64,000 bases of DNA from Polaromonas sp. (GCA_030683705.1 JAUXPP010000167.1:1-64000), one strand, 5' to 3'; counted from the stretch's first letter, positions 1-7,738 are shown. Notes: generated from the letters alone by a model not told the origin. Numbers and translations: made by a program.

Positions 1-188
1 AAGGCGACCCGATGGTCCGGGTCCCTCCGCTTCGCTGCGGGCAACCTGCGGTGCTCGCCGAAAACGGGGCCGGGCTCGAACTCGCTTCGCTCAGACAATC
101 GCCCGTCCTGATCCGTTTTCGGCTGCGCTCCTCGGCCCAGCCCGACGGGGAAGGGGAAGCAACCGGATCCCGGGGAGAAAAATCCGGA

Positions 189-217
189 GCAGAAGAAGCG
201 CGACGCGCTTCTTCTGC
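189..217. repeat. Perfect 14-bp inverted repeat with 1-nt centre
   Basis: GCAGAAGAAGCGCG (189-202) is followed by a single A (203) and its exact reverse complement (204-217). It could form a long hairpin or cruciform. It has no T-tract on either strand, so it is not a classical rho-independent terminator. Confidence 0.85.
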
Positions 218-390
218 GGGAATCCCAACGCACGGTCATGTGTGCACGCGAGCGCAGCGCACGCGGCCAAATGAGGTCCCCCTCCATCGCCCAGCGGGGC
301 GAGGGAGGGGCTAGGGGTGGGAGTGGGGAGTTAAAACTACTGTCTCAGGCGAGCTACAACCGCAGCGCGATGCAGAATTCGCTACGAATT

Positions 391-407
391 TAATAGCTGC
401 TTACGCT
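391..407 (+). repeat. Mini-repeat copy a (TAGCTGCTTRCGCT family)
   Basis: TAATAGCTGCTTACGCT matches a core that recurs at 3721, 12703, 21265, 26051 (inverted), 27101, 28637 (inverted) and 55913 (inverted). The copy is intergenic, just downstream of the sigma-factor gene. Confidence 0.6.
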
Positions 408-439
408 CGTCGGATGTGGGCTGCAGGTCATTTTTCATC

Positions 440-1738
440 TCAGAACGAAGCATCTGCACGCCCCAGGCCGCGGGCCCGTTCCATCAGCAGCTCGCGTTCC
501 CGCGCATTCCCGGCGAGCGCCGCCGCCCGCTCGAATTCTTCGCGTGCCTCGGCGTGGCGGCCCAGGCGGGCCAGCAGGTCACCGCGCACGCTGGGCAGCC
601 ACGGGTAGTTCTGCAGCGCTTTTTCGCCGCGCACGGTATCGATGATCGCCAGGCCGGCGGCCGGCCCGAAGGCCATGGCGACGGCCACCGCGCGGTTGAG
701 TTCCACCACGGGCGAGGGGGCGATGCGGGCGAGGTCCGCGTACAGGGCGGCAATACCCGCCCAGTCGGTGTCATCGGCCTGCAGGGCGCGCGCATGGCAG
801 GCCGCAATCGCCGCCTGCAGCGCGTACGGTCCGGGCGCCTCGCCGGCGTCGGCACTCAACACCCGGGCACGCTCCAGGGCCGCCAGCCCGCGGCGGATCA
901 GCAGGTGATCCCATCGCGTCCGGTCCTGCGCCAGCAGCAACACCGGCCGGCCTTGCGCGTCCACCCGTGCGGCCGCGCGCGAAGCCTGCAATTCCATCAG
1001 GGCCAGCAGGCCGTGGGCCTCGGGCTCTGCCGGTGCCAGCTCGGCCAGCATGCGTCCCAGGCGCAAGGCCTCTTGCGTCAGTGCCGGGCGCATCCAGTCG
1101 TCGCCGACCGTGGCTGTGTACCCTTCGTTGAACACCAGATAGACCACTTCGAGTACCGAGGCCAGGCGGGCGGCCAGTGCATCGCCGCGCGGAAGTTCAA
1201 AAGCCACCTTGGCTTCGGTCAGCGCGCGTTTGGCGCGCACGATGCGTTGCGCAATCGTCGGCTCGGCCGCCAGGAAGGCACGGGCGATTTCGTGGGTGCT
1301 CAGGCCACCCAGCAGCTTGAGGGTCAGTGCCACCCGCGCCTCGGCGGGCAGCACGGGATGGCAGGCGGTGAAGATCAGGCGCAGCAGGTCGTCGCCGATC
1401 TCGTCCTGCCGCGCGGCATCCAGCGCATCGACAAAGTCCGGCACGACGAGGGCCTGCTGCGCTTCCAGGTCCTGGCCGATCTGCTCGAGTTTTTCCGCCT
1501 GCATGCGGCGGTGGCGCAAATGGTCCAGTGCCCGGTTTTTGGCCGTCCGCATCAGCCAGGCGCCAGGATTGTCCGGCACGCCGTCAAGCGGCCAGTGCTC
1601 CAGGGCCGCGACCAGCGCATCTTGCGCCAGTTCCTCGGCCAGGCCGATGTCGCGCACCAAACGTGCCACCGCGCCCACAATTTTTGCGGACTCGATGCGC
1701 CAGACGGCGGCAATCGCCTGGTGGGTGGCTGAATGCAT
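440..1738 (-). CDS. ECF42-group RNA polymerase sigma factor
   Basis: An extracytoplasmic-function sigma factor of 432 aa, much longer than the usual 180-200 aa. The N-terminal half carries sigma region 2 (about residues 10-75, including the stretch AWLMRTAKNRALDHLR) and region 4 (about 110-180, HTH around LSTHEIARAFLAAEPTIAQR). The remaining 240 residues are an Ala/Leu-rich helical C-terminal domain of TPR type. That architecture, with linked DGPF/YCII genes, defines the ECF42 group, which has no classical anti-sigma factor. It is the last gene of a minus-strand run starting at 3160 or 3634 and lies 32 nt after the VOC gene. The ATG start fits the alignment to sigma region 2. The signal it responds to is unknown. 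The group assignment rests on architecture plus neighbours. Confidence 0.9.
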   Translation of the reverse strand: MHSATHQAIAAVWRIESAKIVGAVARLVRDIGLAEELAQDALVAALEHWPLDGVPDNPGAWLMRTAKNRALDHLRHRRMQAEKLEQIGQDLEAQQALVVPDFVDALDAARQDEIGDDLLRLIFTACHPVLPAEARVALTLKLLGGLSTHEIARAFLAAEPTIAQRIVRAKRALTEAKVAFELPRGDALAARLASVLEVVYLVFNEGYTATVGDDWMRPALTQEALRLGRMLAELAPAEPEAHGLLALMELQASRAAARVDAQGRPVLLLAQDRTRWDHLLIRRGLAALERARVLSADAGEAPGPYALQAAIAACHARALQADDTDWAGIAALYADLARIAPSPVVELNRAVAVAMAFGPAAGLAIIDTVRGEKALQNYPWLPSVRGDLLARLGRHAEAREEFERAAALAGNARERELLMERARGLGRADASF

Positions 1739-1770
1739 CCGGCAAGTGTCCCAGATTCAGCCCGGACGGA

Positions 1771-2184
1771 TCACGCCTGTGGCGGTGCTGCGTGGATGTC
1801 CATCCAGAAGACTTCCCAGGTATGGCCGTCGAGGTCGGTGAAGCCATGGCTGTACATGAAGCCGTGGTCTTGTGACGGGTTGGGTGCAGTGCCGCCCGCG
1901 GCGAGGGCCTTCTTCACCATTTCGTCCACCTCCTCACGGCTGTCACAGGACAGAGCAAGCAGCACTTCGGTGGTTTTAGTCGCATCGGCAATCGGCTTGC
2001 TGGTGAATCCCTGGAAGAAGGGCTCGACCAGCAGCATGACGTAGCTGTGGTCCTCACTGATCACCAAACAGGCGCCCTGCGCGTTGGTGAACTGCGGGTT
2101 GAAGGCAAAGCCCAGGCTCTTGAAGAAGGCCTGGCTCTTTTCCATGTGCTTGATGGGCAGGTTGACGAAGATCTTGCGGGTCAT
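1771..2184 (-). CDS. VOC-family (glyoxalase/PhnB-like) protein
   Basis: A 137-aa single-module vicinal-oxygen-chelate protein. It begins MTRKIFVNLPIKHMEKSQAF, the typical first beta-alpha unit, and ends with DLDGHTWEVFWMD, the conserved last strand carrying a Glu metal ligand. Such proteins bind a divalent metal and act on or bind small molecules; the substrate here is unknown. It sits between the SRPBCC gene (20-nt gap) and the ECF42 sigma gene, the usual gene content of ECF42 operons. Length is normal for the family. A role as glyoxalase proper is unlikely; a binding or resistance protein is equally possible. Confidence 0.85.
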   Translation of the reverse strand: MTRKIFVNLPIKHMEKSQAFFKSLGFAFNPQFTNAQGACLVISEDHSYVMLLVEPFFQGFTSKPIADATKTTEVLLALSCDSREEVDEMVKKALAAGGTAPNPSQDHGFMYSHGFTDLDGHTWEVFWMDIHAAPPQA

Positions 2185-2204
2185 AGTGTGTTTTTTCCTG
2201 TGGG

Positions 2205-2726
2205 TCAGCGGGTTTCGGCGCGCTGCTTGAGCGCGGCCAGGCCATTGTCGAACTGCGTGCCGATATCGCGGTCCAGGCTGATGAAGATGCTGAAGAGGCG
2301 GCCCACGAAGGGCATCGGACCTTCCATGGACCAGGTGACGTCGGTGGCGGCGCCGCGCGGCTGCAGCGTGAACTCGATGTTGTTGCGGCCTTCCATGGGC
2401 TTGCGCATGCGCAGCTCCATGCGGATCTTCTGCGGCGCCGCGTCCACCAGGTGCAGGCTGCCCGCGCCGGAGCTGCCGCCTTCGAAGTGGAAGGCCGCGC
2501 CCGGTCCCTGCGACGGCCCGTGGTACTGGCCCTTCATGGCGGGGTCGCTGGCGAAAGGGTTCCAGGTGTTGAACTGGCGCAGGTCGGCGATCAGCGGATG
2601 AAGCTTCTCGGCGGGTGCCTGCACGGTTTGAGTGCGCGTCACGCGGAAGTGAGCGGGCCGCAGCCAGGCGGCAACCAGCAGCATGAAAACCAGGGTGCCC
2701 ACGGCCAGGCCGATGATCTTGAGCAT
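2205..2726 (-). CDS. SRPBCC (START/Bet v1-like) protein with N-terminal membrane anchor
   Basis: A 173-aa protein. Residues 1-22 form one hydrophobic segment (MLKIIGLAVGTLVFMLLVAA), then follows a polyketide-cyclase/START-like domain with the motifs FNTWNPFA and FEGG and a C-terminal helix. The domain forms a hydrophobic cavity for a lipid-like or aromatic ligand. The ATG at 2726 is preferred because it puts the hydrophobic segment at the N-terminus and lies 11 nt after the YCII stop; the open frame extends further upstream but there overlaps the YCII gene. It is part of the ECF42 operon. The ligand is unknown. Confidence 0.85.
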   Translation of the reverse strand: MLKIIGLAVGTLVFMLLVAAWLRPAHFRVTRTQTVQAPAEKLHPLIADLRQFNTWNPFASDPAMKGQYHGPSQGPGAAFHFEGGSSGAGSLHLVDAAPQKIRMELRMRKPMEGRNNIEFTLQPRGAATDVTWSMEGPMPFVGRLFSIFISLDRDIGTQFDNGLAALKQRAETR

Positions 2727-2737
2727 CGCGGGTCCTT

Positions 2738-3160
2738 TCAGCGCAGCTCGATGTTGTCGAAGCGCTGCCGGGTTTCCTCCTTCAGCAGGCCATCGAAGTC
2801 TTCCATCTCGTACAGCTGCCGCACCTCGATGTGGCAGGAGACGCCCTCGCTGACGGGGTTGGGGAAGCGGCGCGACCACTCCAGCGCTTCGTCGCGTGTG
2901 CGCGTCTGGATCAGCGTGTAGCCGGCGATCAGTTCCTTGCTCTCGGTGAAAGGGCCGTCGACGATGGTGCGGCGCGACCCCTCGTACTGCACCCGCCAGC
3001 CCTTGCTGCTCGGTTGCAGGCCAGAGGCATCGAGCAGCGCGCCGGCCTTGGCGAGCTCCTCGTGGTAGGCCGCCATGGCGGCGAACACGGGCTCGGGGTT
3101 GTCGGGGAAGCGGCCGGCCTCGGAGTCGGCGGTCGCCTTGACGATGATCATGAATCGCAT
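2738..3160 (-). CDS. YCII-family DGPF-domain protein (2)
   Basis: A 140-aa protein of the YCII superfamily. It has the hallmark Asp-Gly-Pro-Phe motif (IVDGPFTESKELIAGY, about residues 66-81) for which ECF42-associated DGPF proteins are named. It starts MRFMIIVKA with a good ribosome-binding site (AAGGAG) 7 nt before the ATG at 3160; a longer frame reaching 3211 lacks these signals. A candidate ECF-type promoter (3212-3238) lies about 50 nt upstream. The biochemical activity of DGPF proteins is not known. Confidence 0.9.
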   Translation of the reverse strand: MRFMIIVKATADSEAGRFPDNPEPVFAAMAAYHEELAKAGALLDASGLQPSSKGWRVQYEGSRRTIVDGPFTESKELIAGYTLIQTRTRDEALEWSRRFPNPVSEGVSCHIEVRQLYEMEDFDGLLKEETRQRFDNIELR

Positions 3161-3211
3161 CCTGGTACTCCTTGTGTGTGGCGGCCAGAATCCCTGGCCT
3201 CCTGTTGACAC

Positions 3212-3238
3212 GACGAAGCAGCCGATGCGAAATCGACA
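3212..3238 (-). promoter_or_regulatory. Candidate ECF42-dependent promoter
   Basis: On the minus strand TGTCGA (complement of 3233-3238) is followed after 17 nt by CGTC (complement of 3212-3215), about 50 nt before the ATG at 3160. TGTCGA in -35 with a CGA/TC-type -10 is, to my recollection, the reported ECF42 promoter signature, so autoregulation of the operon 3160-440 is likely. No similar pair is seen before the first YCII gene (start 3634). Confidence 0.6.
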
Positions 3239-3280
3239 AGTTCAGACCAGGCAAAAACCCTTGCTTACAATTTTTGGGGC

Positions 3281-3634
3281 TCAGAAGAAGCAGGGGCCGG
3301 TGGCGCGAACCTCCAGCGTGGCCCATTCGGCCGCCGGGCATTGGCCGGCGATGGCAATCGCCTCCTCGCGGGTGTCGCAAGCCAGCAGGAAAAAACCGCC
3401 AACCATTTCCTTGGCCTCGGCAAACGGGCCGTCGAGCATGCTCGCGCGCCCGGCTCTGACCTGCACCCGCGTGGCCTGGTCCTGGGACAACAGGGATTCG
3501 GCAGCCAGCAAGAGGCCGCGCGCCTTCAGGTCGGCCGCGAAATCCAGCATGCGCCCGTACACAAGGCGGCCCTCGGCCTCGCCGCGTGCCTGGCGCTGGC
3601 CGACGGGTTCATGGATCAACAACATATAGGGCAT
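3281..3634 (-). CDS. YCII-family DGPF-domain protein (1)
   Basis: A 117-aa YCII protein starting MPYMLLIHEP, with the DGPF motif in SMLDGPFAEAKEMVGGF (about residues 65-81). The ATG at 3634 follows a strong ribosome-binding site (GGAGG) and matches the start of the fold; a longer frame to 3814 adds sequence unlike the family. It is paralogous to the neighbour at 2738-3160, from which it is separated by 120 nt holding the candidate ECF promoter. It may therefore be transcribed from its own promoter in 3635-3861 or by read-through. Function unknown beyond membership of ECF42/DGPF loci. Confidence 0.88.
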   Translation of the reverse strand: MPYMLLIHEPVGQRQARGEAEGRLVYGRMLDFAADLKARGLLLAAESLLSQDQATRVQVRAGRASMLDGPFAEAKEMVGGFFLLACDTREEAIAIAGQCPAAEWATLEVRATGPCFF

Positions 3635-3861
3635 GGGCGGCTTCCTCCGGAAAATGCAGGAGAGAAGTATGCCGCGCCTGCTCGAAAGCCGCATCCCGGT
3701 CCGACGCGGGCACACCATTGCTATCAAATGTATAGCTGCGTACGCTTTCTGTACAAGGGCAACTGCCACTTTTGATGCACAAGCTCTGGGGGTCAGGCCC
3801 GCCATCGCCAACAAGCGCCGCAGTCCGGCTGCGACGGCGCCACACGGCGTGTGGACGGATG
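3635..3861. other. Intergenic region upstream of the YCII/ECF42 operon
   Basis: About 227 nt between the stop of the enoyl-CoA hydratase gene and the first YCII gene. It holds mini-repeat copy b (3721-3746) and should hold the promoter of the first YCII gene. I see no clear sigma-70 boxes and no gene. Confidence 0.5.
3721..3746 (+). repeat. Mini-repeat copy b
   Basis: CTATCAAATGTATAGCTGCGTACGCT resembles the core at 391 and at 27101, including the upstream A/T half. Intergenic. Confidence 0.6.
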
Positions 3862-4629
3862 TCAGAGCTTGCTGAAATCCGGCTTGCGTTTTGCCATGAA
3901 GGCGCCGAAGGCTTCCTTTGCCGCGGGTTCACCGAGCATGCGGCCGAAGCTGGCGCCTTCTTCGTCCATCTGTTGCTGAACCAGTTGCTGCTGGCCCTTC
4001 TTCATGAGGCGCTTGGTTTCGACCAGCGATGTCAGGGGTTTGGCAGCGAGCTTGCGCGCGACCGCCTGGGCCAGGCCATGGGCTTCGGTGGGCGGCACGA
4101 CGCGGTTGACCAGTCCCACCTCCAGCGCCGCCTCGGCCATGAAGGGCTCGCCCAGCAGCAGCGCCTCGGCGGCGCGGTGGTAACCCAGCATCTGCGGCAC
4201 CAGCAGGCTGGACGCCGCCTCCGGGCACAGGCCCAGATTCACGAAAGGCATGGAGAAGGCCGCGTTGTCGCCGGCATACACCAGGTCGCAGTGCAGCAGC
4301 ATCGTGGTGCCCACACCCACGGCCGGGCCGCAAACGGCCGCCAGCAGCGGCTTGGGAAAAGCGGCAATGCCGCGCAGGAAACGGAAGACCGGTGAATCCA
4401 TGCCGGCAGGCGGTTTGTTCAGGAAGTCGCCGATATCGTTGCCGGCGCTGAAGACGGTTTCGTTGCCCTGCAGCACGACGACACGCACGCCGGGGTCCTG
4501 CGCAGCCGCAGCCAGCGCATCGGCCATGGCGCCGTACATATCCGCGGTGATCGAGTTCTTGCGCTCCGGCCGGTTCAGGGTGATGGTCATCACGCCGGCT
4601 TCGGTATGGGTGAGGATGTCTGTGCTCAT
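3862..4629 (-). CDS. Enoyl-CoA hydratase/isomerase family protein
   Basis: A 255-aa crotonase-fold enzyme. The first oxyanion-hole region is SAGNDIGDF (about residues 61-69) and the second GPAVGVGTTMLLHCD (about 100-114). The position that often carries the first catalytic Glu of hydratases holds other residues, so an isomerase (ECI/PaaG-like) or other crotonase role is possible. The C-terminal helix ends KRKPDFSKL. Its ATG overlaps the stop of the upstream isomerase-like gene by 4 nt (ATGA), implying translational coupling at the end of the acyl-CoA operon. Exact substrate unknown. Confidence 0.88.
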   Translation of the reverse strand: MSTDILTHTEAGVMTITLNRPERKNSITADMYGAMADALAAAAQDPGVRVVVLQGNETVFSAGNDIGDFLNKPPAGMDSPVFRFLRGIAAFPKPLLAAVCGPAVGVGTTMLLHCDLVYAGDNAAFSMPFVNLGLCPEAASSLLVPQMLGYHRAAEALLLGEPFMAEAALEVGLVNRVVPPTEAHGLAQAVARKLAAKPLTSLVETKRLMKKGQQQLVQQQMDEEGASFGRMLGEPAAKEAFGAFMAKRKPDFSKL

Positions 4630-5225
4630 GCTGCTGCTTTCAGTGCTTGTTGTACAAAATCGAGGCGGTCCTGCCCCCAGTGCATCTGGCCATCGACGAA
4701 AAAGGTGGGCGCCCCGAACACGCCACGTTCGACCGCCTCCTGGGTGATGGCTTTCAGGCGGTCTTTCACCGCCGGCTCGCCGCTCATGGCCAGCAGCGCC
4801 GCGGGATCGAAACCCGCGGCCTGCAGAACGGCGCCGACGGTGGCGGGATCGTTCATGTTCTTCGCATCGGCCCAGATCGCGTGATAGACCGCATCCACGT
4901 AGGGCACAAAGCGCGCGGGCTCCCGCATCTGCAGGCCAGCCGCGCCACGCATCAGCATCAGCGTGTTGATCGGGAAATGCGGGTTCTGCTGAAAGGCCAC
5001 GCCGTAACGCGCAGCGAAGCGCCCGAGGTCGTCCATCATGTAGCGGCCTTTGGCGGGCACGGTGGTGGGCGAATGGTTGCCGGTGGCCTGGAACACGCCG
5101 CCCAGCAACATCGGTTTGTAGTTGATGGCAGCACCGGTTTCACGGCAGACATGGGGCAGCTGCTTCCAGGCGATATAGGCAGCCGGGCTGCCCACATCAA
5201 AAAAGAACTCAACGGTTTTGGGCAT
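4626..5225 (-). CDS. 2-hydroxychromene-2-carboxylate isomerase-family (DsbA/kappa-GST-like) protein
   Basis: A 199-aa thioredoxin-fold protein with the N-terminal FFFDVGSPAAYIAWKQLP, in which the Ser after Gly is the position used for glutathione activation in HCCA isomerases. The middle is helical, and the end (APTFFVDGQMHWGQDRLDFV) is typical of the family. Known members use glutathione for cis-trans isomerisation in naphthalene degradation. Here no aromatic-ring genes are near and the gene lies in an acyl-CoA block, so the substrate is probably different. Its start overlaps the stop of the upstream SDR gene by 1 nt (TGATG). Confidence 0.87.
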   Translation of the reverse strand: MPKTVEFFFDVGSPAAYIAWKQLPHVCRETGAAINYKPMLLGGVFQATGNHSPTTVPAKGRYMMDDLGRFAARYGVAFQQNPHFPINTLMLMRGAAGLQMREPARFVPYVDAVYHAIWADAKNMNDPATVGAVLQAAGFDPAALLAMSGEPAVKDRLKAITQEAVERGVFGAPTFFVDGQMHWGQDRLDFVQQALKAAA

Positions 5226-5968
5226 CAGAACTTCTCCATGTAAGGCCGCAGGTCAAGCTCGTGGGTCCACGCGTCGCGCGGCTGGCGGTGCAGCATCCAG
5301 TAGGTGTCGGCGATGTGCTCGGGGTTGACGATGCCGTCCTGGTCTTTCAGCGCATAACGCTCCGGAAAGTTGTCCCGGATGAAGGCGGTGTCGATGGCGC
5401 CGTCGACCACCACGTGCGCCACGTGGACGCCGCGCGGGCCGAGCTCGCGGGCCATGCTTTGCGCCAGTGCACGCAGCGCCATCTTGGCGCCGGAAAACGC
5501 GGCAAAGTTGGCGCCGCCACGCAGCGATGCTGTGGCCCCGGTAAAGATGATGGTGCCCTTGTGACCGTCACCGTCCCGCTGCACCATGCGTTTGGCGACT
5601 TCGCGCGCGTTCAGAAAACCGCCGAAGCAGGCCATCTCCCAGATCTTGAAATACTTGCGCGCAGTTTCTTCGAGGATGCTGCTGGGCGCATTGGCACCGA
5701 TGTTGAACACCAGCACCGCGATGGGCCCGATTGTGCTTTCGATCTGCTCGACCAGCGCGATCACCTCTTCTTCCTTGCGCGCATCCGACGCAAAGCCGTG
5801 CGCGACCCCGCCTTCAGTGCGAATCTGCTCCAGCAAGGGCTGCAGCTTGTCGAGGCTGCGCCGCGTCACGCAGGCGGTGTAGCCCTCACGCGCGAAGCGC
5901 CGGGCAATCGCACCGCCGGTGGCGTCACCGGCGCCGATGATGAGGGCTACCTTTTTTTTCAAAGTCAT
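5225..5968 (-). CDS. Atypical short-chain dehydrogenase/reductase lacking the catalytic Tyr
   Basis: A 247-aa Rossmann-fold SDR starting MTLKKKVALIIGAG. The nucleotide-binding loop is GAGDATGGAIA. The usual NNAG is replaced by FNIGA, and the YxxxK position reads FSGAK (about residues 151-155), i.e. Phe instead of the catalytic Tyr while Lys is kept. I believe this variant is conserved in a subgroup of bacterial SDRs beside acyl-CoA genes. The ATG at 5968 overlaps the thioesterase stop (ATGA, 4 nt), which supports this start over a longer frame to 6025. A classical oxidoreductase activity is doubtful; coenzyme or acyl-CoA binding is possible. Confidence 0.87.
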   Translation of the reverse strand: MTLKKKVALIIGAGDATGGAIARRFAREGYTACVTRRSLDKLQPLLEQIRTEGGVAHGFASDARKEEEVIALVEQIESTIGPIAVLVFNIGANAPSSILEETARKYFKIWEMACFGGFLNAREVAKRMVQRDGDGHKGTIIFTGATASLRGGANFAAFSGAKMALRALAQSMARELGPRGVHVAHVVVDGAIDTAFIRDNFPERYALKDQDGIVNPEHIADTYWMLHRQPRDAWTHELDLRPYMEKF

Positions 5969-6774
5969 TCCTTGTAATAGACGACCTGGTGGGTGGTCAC
6001 GAGCAGCTCGCCAGCCTCGTTCCACAACTGGGCGGTCTGGTCAAAGTAGCCATTGCGAAAAGCCTGGGCCTGGGTCTGGCCCAGCAGGTAGCCGCTGCCG
6101 GTGGACTGCAACAGCGCGGCGTCGGCATGGTAGTACACCGTCATCGACACCGTCCCTATGGGCACCAGCATCGGGCGCCGCCGCCAGACACGCGGAAAAA
6201 ACACATCCGACAGCGCGGTCAGCGAGGCGAAGTCCAGCGGCCGCGGCGGGTCGTCGCGCAGCCACAGGCGGGTGCGGCTGACGCCCTGGTCGGCGCCATG
6301 CCATTCCACCGGGATCGCACCCTCGATAAAACGCATGTCATACCGCTTGACCCACTCGACCCGGGCCGGGCCGGTGGCACGCGCCACTTCGGCGGCCGGG
6401 CGAACGTCGGGCATGGTGTGTTCATCGGCGCCCCAGGTGTCGCGCCGCAGCCCGAAAAATGCCGTGCCGGTCAGCACCGTCTCGCCGTTCTGCAACATCT
6501 CGATGACCCAGTGCTGGGTCGAGCGGTTGGTGCGTGCCGGGCGCGCGTTCACGGTAAAAGGCCCATCGGCCAGGGCCGCGGCGAAATTGACCGTCAGCGA
6601 GATCGGGTTGCCCAGGCGCTGCGGGTGTTGCAACACGGCATTCAGGGCCTGGGCGGCGGTGATGCCACCGAAGGGCCCGACCATGTTGGCATAGGCCGCA
6701 CTGGTGTGCCCGAGACATGTGCCGTCGGCCTGCACCTGCAGGGCCACGGCCGAATCAAAAGGATGGGAACTCAT
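5965..6774 (-). CDS. Acyl-CoA thioesterase-family (double hotdog) protein
   Basis: A 269-aa protein with two hotdog halves. The first (about 20-115) contains YANMVGPFGGITAAQALNAV and SLTVNFAAALADGPF. The second (about 150-265) ends with an FRNGYFDQTAQLWNEAG strand pattern. This is the TesB-like/4HBT_3 layout of enzymes that hydrolyse acyl-CoA to free acid and CoA. It follows the alpha/beta hydrolase gene by 27 nt and overlaps the SDR start by 4 nt. It probably releases acids from CoA during beta-oxidation or recycles CoA; chain-length preference is not predictable. Confidence 0.85.
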   Translation of the reverse strand: MSSHPFDSAVALQVQADGTCLGHTSAAYANMVGPFGGITAAQALNAVLQHPQRLGNPISLTVNFAAALADGPFTVNARPARTNRSTQHWVIEMLQNGETVLTGTAFFGLRRDTWGADEHTMPDVRPAAEVARATGPARVEWVKRYDMRFIEGAIPVEWHGADQGVSRTRLWLRDDPPRPLDFASLTALSDVFFPRVWRRRPMLVPIGTVSMTVYYHADAALLQSTGSGYLLGQTQAQAFRNGYFDQTAQLWNEAGELLVTTHQVVYYKE

Positions 6775-6801
6775 GATTCGAGTATGCCGCCCGCGAAGGG
6801 T

Positions 6802-7698
6802 TCAGGCAGTCGTGCCGGTGACGCGATCCGCCGGCTGCGCCTGGCCCATGCGCTCCAGGGTTTGCGCCAGCCGCGGCCACAGTGAGTCGCTGAACTGCTG
6901 GCGGAAAAACCCGAAATGCCCGATGCGCTGGACGCCCAGGTCGGCCGGCTTGATGCGCTCAAAACTGCGCGTGGCGCCGGTGTACAGGTTGATGAGGTTT
7001 TGCGTGCCGCGCCAGGTCATGAGTTCATCGTCGCTGATGGACAGCGCCAGCACCGGAAACCTGGCCTGCGCATAACGCATGCGCGCGCCCTCGCCTTCGG
7101 CGCCCACGCTGTACTCCGGGTTCAGGCACCACTTGCGCCACTGCAGCATCACGCCGGCCGGCAGGTCACCCACCTTTTTCAGCTTGCGTCCGGGGAAGTA
7201 ACCACACAGCCGGGTGGCCAGCGGGACCAGCACGTACCAGAAGTACAGAATCAGGCGTTTGAGTTGCGGCGCGTTGTCGCGCCAGTAGCCGCTGCCGGCA
7301 GCGATGCTGACCAGGCCGTCGACCTTGCCCTGGTTTTTCAGGAAGCCCGGCAACTGCGCGCCCAGACTGTGACCCAGCAGGTACAGCGGCGCATCCGGCA
7401 AGGCCGCTTTTGCCGTATCAACAACGGCCTCATAGTCGCTGGCCCAGTCGAAAAGGTCTGCCTTGAACCCGCGCAAGCCGCCGTCCGGCGTGCCGGGCAA
7501 GGATTCGCCGGAGCCACGGTAGTCAAAGGTCGTGACCCGGAAACCCTGGCCCGACAGCCAACCGGCAAACGGCGCGTAATAGTCCTGCCTGACGCCCATC
7601 GCCCCGCCGATCACCACACTGGCGCGCGCAGCGCCGGCCGGCTCGTAAACCCGCAAGGCGAGTTGTGAAGAGCCCGATTCAAGAAGCTGCTGTTGCAT
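6802..7698 (-). CDS. Alpha/beta hydrolase
   Basis: A 298-aa alpha/beta-hydrolase-fold protein. The oxyanion region is near GGAMGVRQDYYAPFA, the DYRGSGES turn follows (about 60-67), the nucleophile elbow is LLGHSLGAQ (about 104-112) and a C-terminal His sits in IGHFGFF (about 267-273). The catalytic triad is thus complete. The ATG at 7698 follows AAGGGGAAGG; an upstream frame reaches 7722 but lacks a better site. It lies between a thiolase and a thioesterase, so an ester or thioester of a lipid is a plausible substrate. Not further identifiable. Confidence 0.85.
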   Translation of the reverse strand: MQQQLLESGSSQLALRVYEPAGAARASVVIGGAMGVRQDYYAPFAGWLSGQGFRVTTFDYRGSGESLPGTPDGGLRGFKADLFDWASDYEAVVDTAKAALPDAPLYLLGHSLGAQLPGFLKNQGKVDGLVSIAAGSGYWRDNAPQLKRLILYFWYVLVPLATRLCGYFPGRKLKKVGDLPAGVMLQWRKWCLNPEYSVGAEGEGARMRYAQARFPVLALSISDDELMTWRGTQNLINLYTGATRSFERIKPADLGVQRIGHFGFFRQQFSDSLWPRLAQTLERMGQAQPADRVTGTTA

Positions 7699-7738
7699 GA
7701 CCTTCCCCTTAAAGAACCACATAAGCCACTACCCCCAA

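Larger units (their letters stand above)
1..439. other. Non-coding region with inverted repeats
   Basis: No convincing gene is seen downstream of the sigma-factor gene that ends at 440. The stretch is GC-rich and full of short symmetries: CCGAAAACGG (58-67) is matched by CCGTTTTCGG (113-122), a perfect 14-bp inverted repeat lies at 189-217, and 290-330 is purine-rich. Open frames exist in several registers, but their products are low-complexity and Arg/Ala-rich, as expected for chance frames in GC-rich DNA. A copy of the family mini-repeat lies at 391-407. This is probably a repeat-rich intergenic region; it may continue to the left of the window. Confidence 0.6.

Noticed and set aside
1-310. 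Possible end of a structural RNA gene at the left edge
   Set aside because: I could not match any rRNA, tRNA or tmRNA segment. The symmetry is better explained by intergenic repeats.
416-1732. Long plus-strand open frame (438 codons) opposite the sigma-factor gene
   Set aside because: It is antisense to a clear ECF42 sigma factor; its product is Arg/Gln/Gly-rich with no domain, as expected from GC-rich antisense DNA.
2205-3380. 391-codon minus-strand frame taken as one protein
   Set aside because: The first two thirds overlap the YCII gene and have no domain; only the part from the ATG at 2726 is an SRPBCC protein.
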